A stretch of DNA of 64,000 nucleotides from Toxonevra muliebris (lineage: Eukaryota; Arthropoda; Insecta; Diptera; Pallopteridae): positions 80,984,019 through 81,048,018 of the forward strand of contig OY829327.1 in assembly GCA_963691655.1 (NCBI GenBank). Reading direction: 5' to 3'. Below, in pieces: positions 11,954 through 21,595 of the stretch. The translations under genes and the position numbers were made by a program. Position 1 is the stretch's first letter, and every line of letters starts with the position of its first letter. The notes below the pieces were generated by a model. It made no database searches. It saw only the letters and a list, made by a program, of their open reading frames with translations, and had not been told where the DNA came from.

Positions 11954-11977
11954 CAAAAATAATAATAATAATAAAAG
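11954..11977 (+). repeat. (AAT)n tail of the retrotransposon
   Basis: AATAATAATAATAATAA directly follows the 3' non-coding stretch of the RNase H remnant. A simple TAA-type tail is typical of the 3' end of some non-LTR elements and marks the likely insertion end. Confidence 0.6.
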
Positions 11978-11979
11978 GT

Positions 11980-12900
11980 TCGTGCATGTACACAAACTTT
12001 TAACTACACATGCAGTTTAGATTTATTTTTTTAAGATTAAACTACATACCCCGGGCAGGTCGAAGCATGTTGAAAAATGAAAGCTCTCATTTCCAGCTTT
12101 GTTGACTCGTGGTAGATGTTCTGCGGAAATGTAAGATGTGGTGCCATCATGGTGTGTTTTTGACAATTTCTCGAACTTCTTGCGGAATTCACGCATTCTG
12201 CTAAATTACTCCAACAACATTACTGAGATTGTCGTTTCTTCTATCGTGCTGCTCGTTTATATTATAATATACTCCCCACAAATATTTTCCTTACCAAATT
12301 CAAATTGAACGTTCACCGATACATTTTCTCCTCCCTTTTACCTATCATTCTTAACAAATCATCACAATTCGTTGCGATCTTAAAAATCCATTTTTTTTTT
12401 CAAATTCCGAATGATTCACATCTCAGGATAACCGAAAAATCCGTAGAATTTTAGGTTGTTCAGCCTTCAGAAAGCAGAATGGTCAAGTAGTTTTCGGTGG
12501 TACTTCGAACTTTATACGATATGCACTTTTGCCAATCGGCGATAAAAATAAACTATTCAGACGATCGCTCTAAAAATTCACCCAGATATTCAGGGCATGA
12601 TATGCCATGAAATAATCTTTGTTTTAACAACTTCATACTTTAGAAGCCCAAAAACTATCATGAAATTCAGTAAAATTCGGATTTCATTTATCTAGAGCCG
12701 GGGTGCCCAAAAGTTTCTTACGGAAGTGTAAACACCAATACCTATAAACTTTATTATTATAAAGGAACAAAAAATCATACGTTAGATAACAACAAAATCT
12801 ACGTTGAATATGATGTCGCCAATGTGTACCAATAAAGCATACGAAAGTGTTGTTGCTTTGGTCTTTGGTATAGGCAATGAAGAGAAATGAGAATTGAAAG
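11980..12900. other. Non-coding sequence between two retrotransposon remnants
   Basis: No gene, RNA or clear repeat boundary was recognised in this stretch. Confidence 0.4.
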
Positions 12901-14210
12901 TTTTTTTTTTTTTTTTTTTTTTTTTTTTGTTTTATTTAACGAGGAGTAAAAGCATTGAAAGCCAAAGTCAGTGCGAGACTTCCACCCGCTAAACATCTCC
13001 TCTCGTCCGACGGAAAGCTCCTCCCGGAACCACCGTTAAGTATTTCGTCGGGAGGCCGTCTAGAGCATTACTGCTCACTCGTCTGTTTTAATTTTTGTCG
13101 GTCTTGTTCGTAGCCGTCCGCTGTGGGGCAGGGTCGCTGACAACCTGGCTTCTTCGTTCCACTCGTTATATCGCGAGGTATCGTTTCATGTAAACGCTGG
13201 AGGCGTCTAGGTCTCCAGGGCGTTTATTGTTGGCTGCGCCTTTTTGTTTTAACCGATCTGGTGAGACGGGCGTGCTCTCATTGCAGTCGGGATCACTGTT
13301 TTGTAATAAACACGGGAGACGACTGGGTCTCCTTGGCGTTGGCTGCGCCTTGTTGCTTTAGTCTGGTGAGACGGGCGTGGTCTCATTGCAGACTGAAGTG
13401 GCGTCATTCATCGGGATGGTATAGGGCTTTGTGACAGTTTGGTCACGCCCTCTCTCTCTCTGTGTGGTATTTCAGTCGCCTCTTACGACAGGCATACCTT
13501 ACCGCGGCAATATTCTTGCCCACTTCCCGCAGGGGCACGACCCTAGATTGTTTGATTGAGTCGTCGCGCACTCATCCCAGCGTGTTTATAACATCATTTC
13601 TCATTCGTTCCACTCTTCGGAGATCCTTCATTATGGTAGCGCACCATGATTGTACATCGTCCCATGCTTTCGGTGTTTTTAGCATGTATTTTACCATATT
13701 GTCTGGTGATATAATATCCAACATTGTCCCTTCTATTCTTGTTCGCTCTGCGGCATACCTTGGGCAGTGGAAGAAAACATGTTCTGCATTTTCTTTTTCA
13801 CCCGTACAGGTGGGGCATTCGTCTTGATTGTCGTGCCCATATTTGTGGAGATATTCTCTAAAGCACCCATGTCCACTTAAAAACTCCGTCATATAAAAGT
13901 CAACAGTACCATGTTTCCTTGTCACCCAGGTTTTTATATCTCTTATGATTCGATGAGTCCATCTCCCTTTTAGTGAATTATCCCACAGATGTTGCCACTG
14001 GTGAATGCTTTTAATTCTCATTATATCTTTTTCAGCGGATGTTAGCGGTCTATTTTGTATGAACCTCTCTTTATATAGGTTATGTAGTTCGCTGGCTACT
14101 ATATCCGGGGGCATTTTCCCTGAAATAACACTTGCCGCCTCATGTGACACTGTACGAAAACCGCAGCATATTCTCAGAGAATTGAAAGTGCGGAGCGCTA
14201 TGTGTGTGGT
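12901..14210 (-). mobile_element. 5'-truncated R1-like non-LTR retrotransposon
   Basis: On the minus strand the element runs from a truncated ORF2 (about 14210) through its stop at 13572, then a 3' UTR of about 640 bp, and ends in a poly(A) tail (poly-T at 12901-12928 on the plus strand). The 3' UTR is more GC-rich than its surroundings and holds internal near-repeats of GTGAGACGGGCGTG (about 13260 and 13366). This is the normal structure of a target-primed, 5'-truncated insertion. Confidence 0.8.
13572..14210 (-). pseudogene. ORF2 C-terminus of an R1-like retrotransposon
   Basis: The frame reads ICCGFRTVSHEAASVISGKM, a typical R1-clade post-RT motif, then a long connector, and a CCHC knuckle CPTCTGEKENAEHVFFHCPR near the C-terminus. 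Both features are characteristic of ORF2 proteins of R1-type elements. The reverse transcriptase and endonuclease domains are absent. Codons before about 14210 in the same frame are not similar to ORF2 and are probably flanking sequence. Confidence 0.75.
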
Positions 14211-14620
14211 GTGTATTAGAATGCACAGCATATGCCTTAGTGCTTTTACAAAAACAGATGTGCACTGAGTGCATATAACCACATACATAGCCACACTTGA
14301 AGGACTTTTCACGGAGACCCCAAAATTCAACGCCACAGACAGTAGAAAAAAAATTAAATAAATTTGAAGTATTTCTGATTAGCACAATAAATATAATTTT
14401 ATCAATATCTTTTATACGTTTTACAAAAAAAAAATCATAAAATTTTTCAGGACAGTACTGCCCCCTTAAGGGCATCCCCTGTATGTAGATTGCTTGAAAA
14501 AAATAATCTCAGCTATTATTATTAAAAACTGTTGCAATTAAATGTAAATATTAAAAACAAACCATTATTATTGATAAAAATTACACATGAAATAAAATTT
14601 TCATATATTTACATAAAAAT

Positions 14621-16474
14621 TCAATACGAATCCAATACAATATGCGAAAATAATCGCCTCCTTCGCCTTTTCAGTTGATACCACATCACTTCAGCAGCCA
14701 AACAGACGAACGCAATTCCAATAGCTATTAAATATGACACCCATATCCAATACAGATCCCCAAAAGTAGCACCCGTATACAACTCCACATCACTCATATG
14801 TTTCAGTGACATTTTCTTTGCCTTCAACATATATTGAAATGATGAACTCACCCACAATTGCAGCAAACCAGCAGCGTACAATTCATTTATGAATTCATTC
14901 AAAACTTCGCGATAAATAGAATTCTCCTGCAGTACTAATGCCACAAATGATGAACGTTGAAAACACATATCGCTTAAGCGAAAAACTTTCCGCGAAAAAT
15001 AACGCTGCTGCGCTTCATACGTAATCCAGAGATCTGACGTAACCATATAGGCATAGGATGGATTAAAATAGTTACGTGTACCCATCATTAAATTAATCGA
15101 TGCGGTAACATTGAAAAGATCACCATAACGATTGAGCACCACTGCAGGCAGAGCAATATATTCATAGCTCAAGACGAGCACCTTCAGGCGTGATTGATAT
15201 AATTCTTCTATATTTTGAATACTTGCCATAGTGGGTGGGCGTGTTAGATATGTTTTGAGAAAAGCAGAATATATATTTGTATAGAAGAAACCGGTAAGAA
15301 AGAGTAACGTTAAGAGAAACATTAAAGTTGGCCGTCGTGGTTTGACAGTATCTGGTATTGATCCACCAAGTACACCACGTATACTGCTGCTACGTAAAAA
15401 TATATCGATAAATGTCTGGGGACAGACGCGTTCCATTAGATAACAATCAATTGAAAGTAATATCGAGAATGCAAATTGTAATAAAATTACTATAGCAGTT
15501 AAATCCGAACCATTGAGTACAAAGAATATATCACTTCTTGGTATTTCATGCTCTTGTGGTAACATTATACACCAATCTCCATGAACTATAGGGTATGAGT
15601 GCCGCTGAAGGTCTCTTATTAGTGGTGCGGCAGTGACACTTGCAGGTAGTTCGAATGTATTATTATGCGTTAATTGCAACATTTCACTGATATCGATGTG
15701 TTTTGTTGGTGTAGTTATTTGCAGCGTAGCGTTAAGCTTTATAGCAAGCGTTTCCAATATTAGCCAGGTGTAGCCAGTAATTTGAACTTTACCAGATTTA
15801 TCACTATAGATTATATTACGTGGTACTATATCATTTGGAATTGTACGTATACCATAACCTTGAAGATTTAATAAACGATTTGGATAAATATCACTGATTT
15901 TCATAGTGTCAAAGAAATTGCGCATTTCTATGGTGAATGTAGGAAATTTACTGTAACTATAAAAATTTCCAGTAATATGAAAATCTCGAAAAATTACGAC
16001 AACATTCAACATTTTCTGGTCTTCGCAATATTTAAATAATTCTTCCAATTTCCTTGTAGTTTCTATATTTTTTTCACCCTTTTCCTGTATAACAATCAAG
16101 ACCCTAGCAAATCGCATATGCTGCAAGTTTACTGCTAAGTTTCCAAGTATTCCAATTTCCGCCAAAGTATCCATAAAAACTGTAGTTAAGATATATTGAT
16201 TATAGCTCCCGCGCATAGTGATTTGTTCATTTTCAGTTAGCAATATTTTTGGCATATTTTTATTACTTAGAATGTCATCTACATCTGTAGAGTCACTGTG
16301 CCAACTTTTTGTTTTTTGCAACAATAAAATTGTCTCAACATTTTTTTCGGCTCGTATAGTTTTAATGAAATCTTTTATTGCACTGTTACTACTGGTGATT
16401 TCACTTTTGATTTCACCGTTTGTTCTTAAGTCAAAAATTAAAAATATTAAGAAAATAATTTGGAAACCACCCAT
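14621..16474 (-). CDS. Divergent ionotropic receptor A (IR52/IR94-like)
   Basis: An intact intronless ORF of 617 aa, starting at ATG 16474. It is a likely ligand-gated cation channel subunit of the insect chemosensory IR family, in the dendritic membrane of sensory neurons. Domains: signal peptide 1-20; extracellular N-terminal region to about 200; S1 lobe about 205-300 (NIIYSDKSGKVQITGYTWLI); TM1 about 326-347; pore region 355-380 with SIRGVLGGSIP; TM2 about 383-405; S2 lobe about 410-560 with FRLSDMCF and LQENSIYREVLNEFINELYA; TM3 about 574-598 (YWIWVSYLIAIGIAFVCLA), then a basic tail RRRRR. The length is normal for divergent IRs, which lack a large amino-terminal domain. It is the most diverged member with F, and it lacks the shared B-E upstream block. 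Ligand and tissue are unknown; gustatory use is inferred from related fly IRs. Confidence 0.92.
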   Translation of the reverse strand: MGGFQIIFLIFLIFDLRTNGEIKSEITSSNSAIKDFIKTIRAEKNVETILLLQKTKSWHSDSTDVDDILSNKNMPKILLTENEQITMRGSYNQYILTTVFMDTLAEIGILGNLAVNLQHMRFARVLIVIQEKGEKNIETTRKLEELFKYCEDQKMLNVVVIFRDFHITGNFYSYSKFPTFTIEMRNFFDTMKISDIYPNRLLNLQGYGIRTIPNDIVPRNIIYSDKSGKVQITGYTWLILETLAIKLNATLQITTPTKHIDISEMLQLTHNNTFELPASVTAAPLIRDLQRHSYPIVHGDWCIMLPQEHEIPRSDIFFVLNGSDLTAIVILLQFAFSILLSIDCYLMERVCPQTFIDIFLRSSSIRGVLGGSIPDTVKPRRPTLMFLLTLLFLTGFFYTNIYSAFLKTYLTRPPTMASIQNIEELYQSRLKVLVLSYEYIALPAVVLNRYGDLFNVTASINLMMGTRNYFNPSYAYMVTSDLWITYEAQQRYFSRKVFRLSDMCFQRSSFVALVLQENSIYREVLNEFINELYAAGLLQLWVSSSFQYMLKAKKMSLKHMSDVELYTGATFGDLYWIWVSYLIAIGIAFVCLAAEVMWYQLKRRRRRLFSHIVLDSY

Positions 16475-17089
16475 TTGTGTAACTCCGTCATGTGTGACTG
16501 TGATTTCTGTGGTTGGTATGATAAATATGTAAAAAGTTGATTTTCTGGCTTAGTTAATAAAATAAAACGTCATTGGAATGTTTGCTTAGCATTTATGTCA
16601 ATCATCCTCATACATTATTTACTTAACTATTTACTACATATTTACGTATGAATGTATTCTTATCAATCTAAATATGAGTTCCATTATTGTATTTTAATTT
16701 AATTTAATTTCTTTGCGCAGTCATTAAAGTGTTATTTTCACTATTTAGTCAGAAATTTCTAATGAAAAGGCAAATTAAACAAAGCTAGACAGGTTTACCC
16801 TATTCTCGATGCCAAGACTTATGGGATGACGAAGTTTTGCAGTTTTATTTTTAATCTCTATATTTATTAGTGTAACAACAATTTTATTCCAGAAGATCCA
16901 GAAGTGGTACGATATCATATTATATATCAATTTAAAGAGCTTGACGAGTAGGTTAGCCAAAAATTATCAGATTTAAAATCGGTTAAACCAATTTCCAAAT
17001 ATTAGCGTCGGAAGTTTTTTAAAATTCGCTCATTGAACAAAGCATTGCATTCATCGTTGAAAAAGCCATTGCTTAAGCGGGAGTAAATA
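16475..17089. other. 5' flank of IR gene A
   Basis: Non-coding and AT-rich. It should contain the promoter of IR A (minus strand), but no block shared with the promoters of B-E is seen. It ends at the TIR element starting at 17090. Confidence 0.45.
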
Positions 17090-18026
17090 TTAGCTCCGTT
17101 CCCGTACTACAACGCGGGTAAACGCATTCGCCCAAAACAGCCCAGAAAGCGTTCCCGTACTCAAAAAACTTGCAAATGAGAGCAGAGATGAGAGAATAAT
17201 TGTCTTCTTCTTCTTCTTGCACGAAATAGCCCGCACTTTTTCTTTGGGTAAAAATGTTATAAGTCTAAAACAATCAGCTGTTTTGTATTTATCAGCTGTT
17301 TTGCTTTTGTGAAAATTAATTGAAAATTTGAAATTAATAAATAAATAAACAATTTTTAGAAAAATAAGTAATATTTAAAATGTAAAATGTTTAAAAGACA
17401 TTTGAAAATTAATTAATATTATATTAGTTAATTTTTAACTACATTCTCCACAAGCTAATGACGCAATTGTCTGTTCAACTTCTGACGCTGTAGAAGCTTG
17501 TGCTATATCTGAATAATGCAAATGGTGATTGTGAACCAGAATTTATGTTGAATTTTTTCATTATTGATTTATTTTCTTGTAAGATTTAACAATTTTTATT
17601 TTATTAAATATCACAGAATCTTTGTTTTTTGAATTAAACTGTCGTTTAAATTTGACGTTTTGTTTCGTGCAAGAAAAGTAGTTTTGTTCCCGTCATGGCG
17701 AAATTATAACAGGTGAAAGCAGCGTCAGCTCTGTCTTCTTCTTCTCTAGTTTTTTTATATAAAGATAATCTTAACTGTCAAAATTTTTTTTTTTGTTTGT
17801 TTTGTTTTCCATGCATTTGTTCCTGTGTTTTTGACAATTACGATTTTTAGCAACAAAAAAGTAGCGTGTTGTTATTGTTACGTTGTACTTGTTGTAGTGC
17901 TGCTACCACCATGTTAAATCCGCCTTGGTTCCCGTACTTTTGTGCATTTTTGTGCATCAGACAGAGCATTTTTCGTTTACTCTCAGTTTACCAGACTTTA
18001 CCCAAAAAGTACGGGAACGGACCTAA
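17090..18026. mobile_element. Non-autonomous DNA transposon with TIRs, TA flanks
   Basis: The ends are inverted copies: TTAGCTCCGTTCCCGTACT at 17090 and its complement, AGTACGGGAACGGACCTAA, ending at 18026, with one mismatch in 19. Both are flanked by TA (17088-17089 and 18027-18028). Similarity extends inwards (a GGGTAAA-type word lies on both sides). There is no transposase; inner direct repeats of ATCAGCTGTTTTG occur near 17273 and 17290. The TA duplication suggests a Tc1/mariner or related superfamily, but the family is not identified. Confidence 0.65.
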
Positions 18027-18978
18027 TAAATGAGAGAGAAAGCAGACATGAGTAACGGCATCTCTCAGAATTATCGCACGAATTATCTGCATCAGCGATG
18101 CCAACTTGCGGGGAATCCCCAGATTTGTGGGGAATTTTCTTTAGTACGGGGAATCGGGGAATGAGCTGTTTTTTGCTGTTAATTTGAAACCGTCCAGCTT
18201 TTAGTAAATAAAGTCTGTAAAATATTTTTTATCAAATTTTATGTAATGTAAATCGTTTAACTTTTTCAATACTTCATATTTTGGGTCTTATAATCTTCAT
18301 CTCTTCTTAAGAGGGCCCTGCACTTTCTTGGTTTAGGGAAAATGATTTTTAAAAATTTTAGAGAGAAACTCGAACTGCTTTCGTAGATATAGATGATTAT
18401 AGCGGCGAGTGTCAGTCAAGCCAAAACAGTCGCGCAGCGCTTCGGCATCAGTTTCGGCCTTTCAGAAAGGCTATGCCTTTGTCGAGCACCTCCTGATTCA
18501 TAATTCCGAACTGCGATTGCATCGGTCACCGATCTGTGCGTTATGCAGATGCGCCTCTCGGTCGTATTGGGCGGGAGGAAGCCAAAACTTTGAACCCGTT
18601 CTTCTCAAAACAAAGTTTTTGCCGTTGGCAAATTTAAATATGTTTTTCTATACAACAATGGCCCCAGGACACGATAGAAAAAATAGTTTGGTAAATTTAT
18701 TCCTCAATATGCAACGTTGTACTTTCCAAGTCCAATTTTTTAAAAAAACTTATTTTGGTTGTCCGCCAAAATTCGCGTTTTGGTCAAACAGCCCATGTTT
18801 TGGATCCATGTAACCAATCACCTATTGAATTAGAAAATTTTTGTCGAACAAGTTTTTTATTTAATCTTTCGAAAAATAGAAAAATATCTTAAAGATTCAA
18901 AATGTGACTATTTTTTTTTTTCAAAACCAAAAATAGTTTTAACTTTTTTTTCAAAAGGTGAACAATAGGAAACATTTT

Positions 18979-19440
18979 TGAAGTGAAACTTCTTTTCTCT
19001 TGTCCTAGAGTAAAACCAACTGGATGTGACGTCAGCGCGTAAGTTTGCAATGCGACATAATTTTGTCGAGCAATGTGCATGAGGGGCTAAATATCAATAT
19101 TCCGTAACTGAATTCACGAGTAAACTATGTAAAAACGATTCATAAATAGTTTTAATTCAATAAAACATTGATTACATACACACACACACACACGCCTATG
19201 GCAGAAAGAAAAATGTGTAGCGTCGCCATCTTAAAGTTAATGACAGTTATACATTTCACATACAGATTGCGCAAATGTCTAAGGAATTACATGAAGATGT
19301 CGCACACAAAAAGAGTTCGTCATCAATTGTCATCGAAGTTACCGGTACAGAGTTGTAATTTTTGTTCTAGCATTAATCCCAAAAAAAATTTAGCGATTGA
19401 AAAAAAGAATATCGATGGTCATACGTTGACCCCTCGTATG
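18979..19440 (+). repeat. Palindrome-ended repeat family, copy a (nested in hAT copy 1)
   Basis: Starts TGAAGTGAAACTTCTT, includes TGACGTCA, a (CA)n run near 19180-19194, and a short ORF from ATG at 19198 (MAERKMCSVAILKLMTVIHF). It matches copies b, c and d closely but lacks their long 3' hairpin, so its 3' end is missing or was replaced. Family type is unknown; it could be a MITE or a SINE-like element. Confidence 0.65.
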
Positions 19441-19558
19441 TAGTTTTTCACCATTTTTAGAAGAGACGACAAAAAAGCATAAAATGTACATAAAGAATAT
19501 GTAAAATTGGGTTTCAAATCATTTTAAATAAGAAAAAAATATTTTTGGAGTTATTTTT

Positions 19559-20106
19559 TTTGAAGTGAAACTTCTTTTCTCTTGTCCTAGAGTAAAACCA
19601 ACTGGATGTGACGTCAGCGCGTAAGTTTGCAATGCGACATAATTTTGTCGAGCAATGTGCATGAGGGGCTAAATATCAATATTTCGTAACTGAATTCACG
19701 AGCAAACTATAAAATAAACGATTCATAAATAGTTTTAATTCAATATAATATATTAATTACACACACACACACACGCCTATGGCAGAAAGAACAATGTGTA
19801 GCGTAGCCATCTTAAAGTTTATGACAGTTATACATTTCACATACAGATGGCGCAAATGTCCAAGGAATTACATGAAGATGTCGCACACAAAAAGAGTTCG
19901 TCATCAATTGTCATCGAAGTTACCGGTACAGAGTTGCAATTTTTGTTCTAGAATTAATCCCCAAAAAAAATTAGTTGTGTATTAACGAACACAAGGCAGA
20001 AGTGAAATTTCTTGTGAAGTAAAAATTTCATTTGCTTGTTATTTGCTTGTGTTTCGTTTAGTTCACAAGAAGTTTTACTTCAGCCTTGTGTTCGTTATTA
20101 CACAAT
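19559..20106 (+). repeat. Palindrome-ended repeat family, copy b (nested in hAT copy 1)
   Basis: Same start as copy a, the same (CA)n (19760-19774) and ORF (ATG 19779, MAERTMCSVAILKFMTVIHF), then a 3' foldback. Its ATTAACGAACACAAGGCAGA (from about 19982) is inverted near 20075-20103. It lies in the same orientation as copy a, about 120 bp downstream, so the pair is either a tandem duplication or two insertions. Confidence 0.7.
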
Positions 20107-20691
20107 TTAGTTTTTTGTTTTTATTTTAGTCAAAAGAAAGTCCATGTATTTTCCTTCGAGTGTTTATTCATCAAAATGAACGTCGAGTAACTCGGTACAC
20201 CGGATTCACCATGTGTCAAAAGAATTCCGGAGCTAGAAAGTACCTTACTATTAACCTTGATAAATTTTAAGCGTGTGTCGCTGTTACAATATAAAATTAT
20301 ATCGGTACGGGGAATTTGATTGAAAATCGGGGAATTTCTCGAGGGTTATCGGGGAGACAGAAAAAATGAGTTGGCATCCCTGATCTGCATACACAAATAA
20401 CAAAACAAACGCCAACGAGTAGTTTGGTTTTCTTTTGATATTTGTTTTTTCATATTGAGATTTCTTAAGCAAAAAAAAAAAAAAAAATAGCCCCAGTTAC
20501 TGGGGCCTTGCCAACTAGTCATCTTTAATCGTAAGTGTGATTTTATATACATAATTTATAACACTTTTTTCGTTAAAAAAATTTAAGGGGGAAGGGATGG
20601 ATTTTAGGGGGAAATGGCGTTCCATCTGGGGAAAAGCGCATTAGCCATCTGACAAATCTGTATTTTATTTTTAGTTGTTCTCATGTTATCT

Positions 20692-20931
20692 CTCATCTAC
20701 TAAAAGACTGTCATAACTCAAAAAACACGATTTTTCAGAAAACGCGTTTAAAGTTTTCAATTGAATCCCACTTTGCAGAAAAAAGAATAAATCTTATAAT
20801 TCTTACACGCAGAGTATACAAGATATTAATATGAAATTTTTACACAATTTGAAGCGTGACATAATGAATAATTCTGCATCATTGCCTCAAAAATCATGTT
20901 TTTTGACATATGACAGTCTTTTACTAAATGA
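20692..20931. mobile_element. Short MITE-like element with about 40-bp inverted ends
   Basis: The left arm CTACTAAAAGACTGTCAT (from about 20697) and right arm ATGACAGTCTTTTACTAAATG (to about 20930) are inverted, and the match continues inwards through CAAAAAACACGATTTTT against AAAATCATGTTTTTTG. The inner 150 bp are non-coding. Exact ends and target duplication are uncertain. Confidence 0.5.
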
Positions 20932-20974
20932 GCGATGTGTTAAAGTATAGCTAACCGCTTGTTTTTGTGAAAAA

Positions 20975-21150
20975 TATAGGAATTATGATTTTGAATAAAT
21001 ATAATAGATTTGGTGCAAATGGTATTGCATCATTGCAAATGCAAAGTATCTATTCTATTATCACAACAACAAATATATGTGATATGCAATAAAAATTTAC
21101 ATTTGCAGTGTTGCAGTGATGCAAGAGCAACCTATCGTGAATATGGCTAA
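20975..21150 (+). repeat. Partial copy of a dispersed repeat also at 52.5 and 62.9 kb
   Basis: Contains ATCACAACAACAAATATATG and GCAATAAAAATTTACATTTG, which recur with few changes at about 52560-52620 and 62922-62975. Only the 3' part of the longer repeat is present here. Confidence 0.5.
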
Positions 21151-21327
21151 AGTATATTTCTCAAAAGTTATTGATGAACAATTAAAAAGCTTCCTTTCCC
21201 GCCAAACCAAGCAATTCAATTATTTTTTTAACTGTTGCCTTGAAGTTTCACTTCTGTAGTGTGTCTTCATGACACCCTCTTTTTCTAATATTTTCTCTTT
21301 TTACCCCAACGTGTCGAGCATGTGTGG

Positions 21328-21595
21328 AATTAAATTCAAGTTTGACGAAAGTGGCACTATTTATATAGGTCGTAGTGTATTACGCATTATGCATGTTGTT
21401 AGTTATAATAAGAATTCATTAAATATTGAAATTTTGATTTCTATGAAAAGAATCAACTAAAATACATAAACATATAATTAAATGATGTATCCGATTGTTT
21501 ATATGCAAACACATGCCAACCACAATTAAGTGTGTTAAAATTAAATATTGTACACTGAATTATTTCAATTAGTCACAATTAAGAGCGTTTCACAA
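21328..21595 (+). promoter_or_regulatory. Conserved 5' flank of IR gene B
   Basis: Homologous to the flanks of C, D, E and the pseudogene. A distal block (about 21328-21385) carries TTCAAGTTTGACGAAAGTGG, TATTTATATAGG and a GTAGTGTA word. A proximal block (21493-21525) carries ATTGTTTATATGCAAACACA, the B version of a forkhead-like palindrome. Conservation among paralogues could reflect recent duplication as well as function. Confidence 0.5.

Larger units (their letters stand above)
18093..20382. mobile_element. hAT-type element, copy 1, with 8-bp target duplication and nested repeats
   Basis: The ends are CAGCGATGCCAACTT (from 18093) and AGTTGGCATCCCTG (to 20382), an inverted pair with CAG/CTG termini. 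They are flanked by a perfect 8-bp duplication ATCTGCAT (18085-18092 and 20383-20390). CAG termini with an 8-bp duplication are diagnostic of hAT elements. No transposase is present. The inner part adjoining each end matches copy 2 at 40804-41690. Two copies of a palindromic repeat family (18979-19440 and 19559-20106) are inserted within it, which explains its greater length (2290 bp against 887 bp). Confidence 0.85.

Noticed and set aside
21548..21595. Longer N-termini for IR B-E
   Set aside because: The extension begins with TTG, and the internal ATG gives a typical signal peptide matching the starts of A and F.
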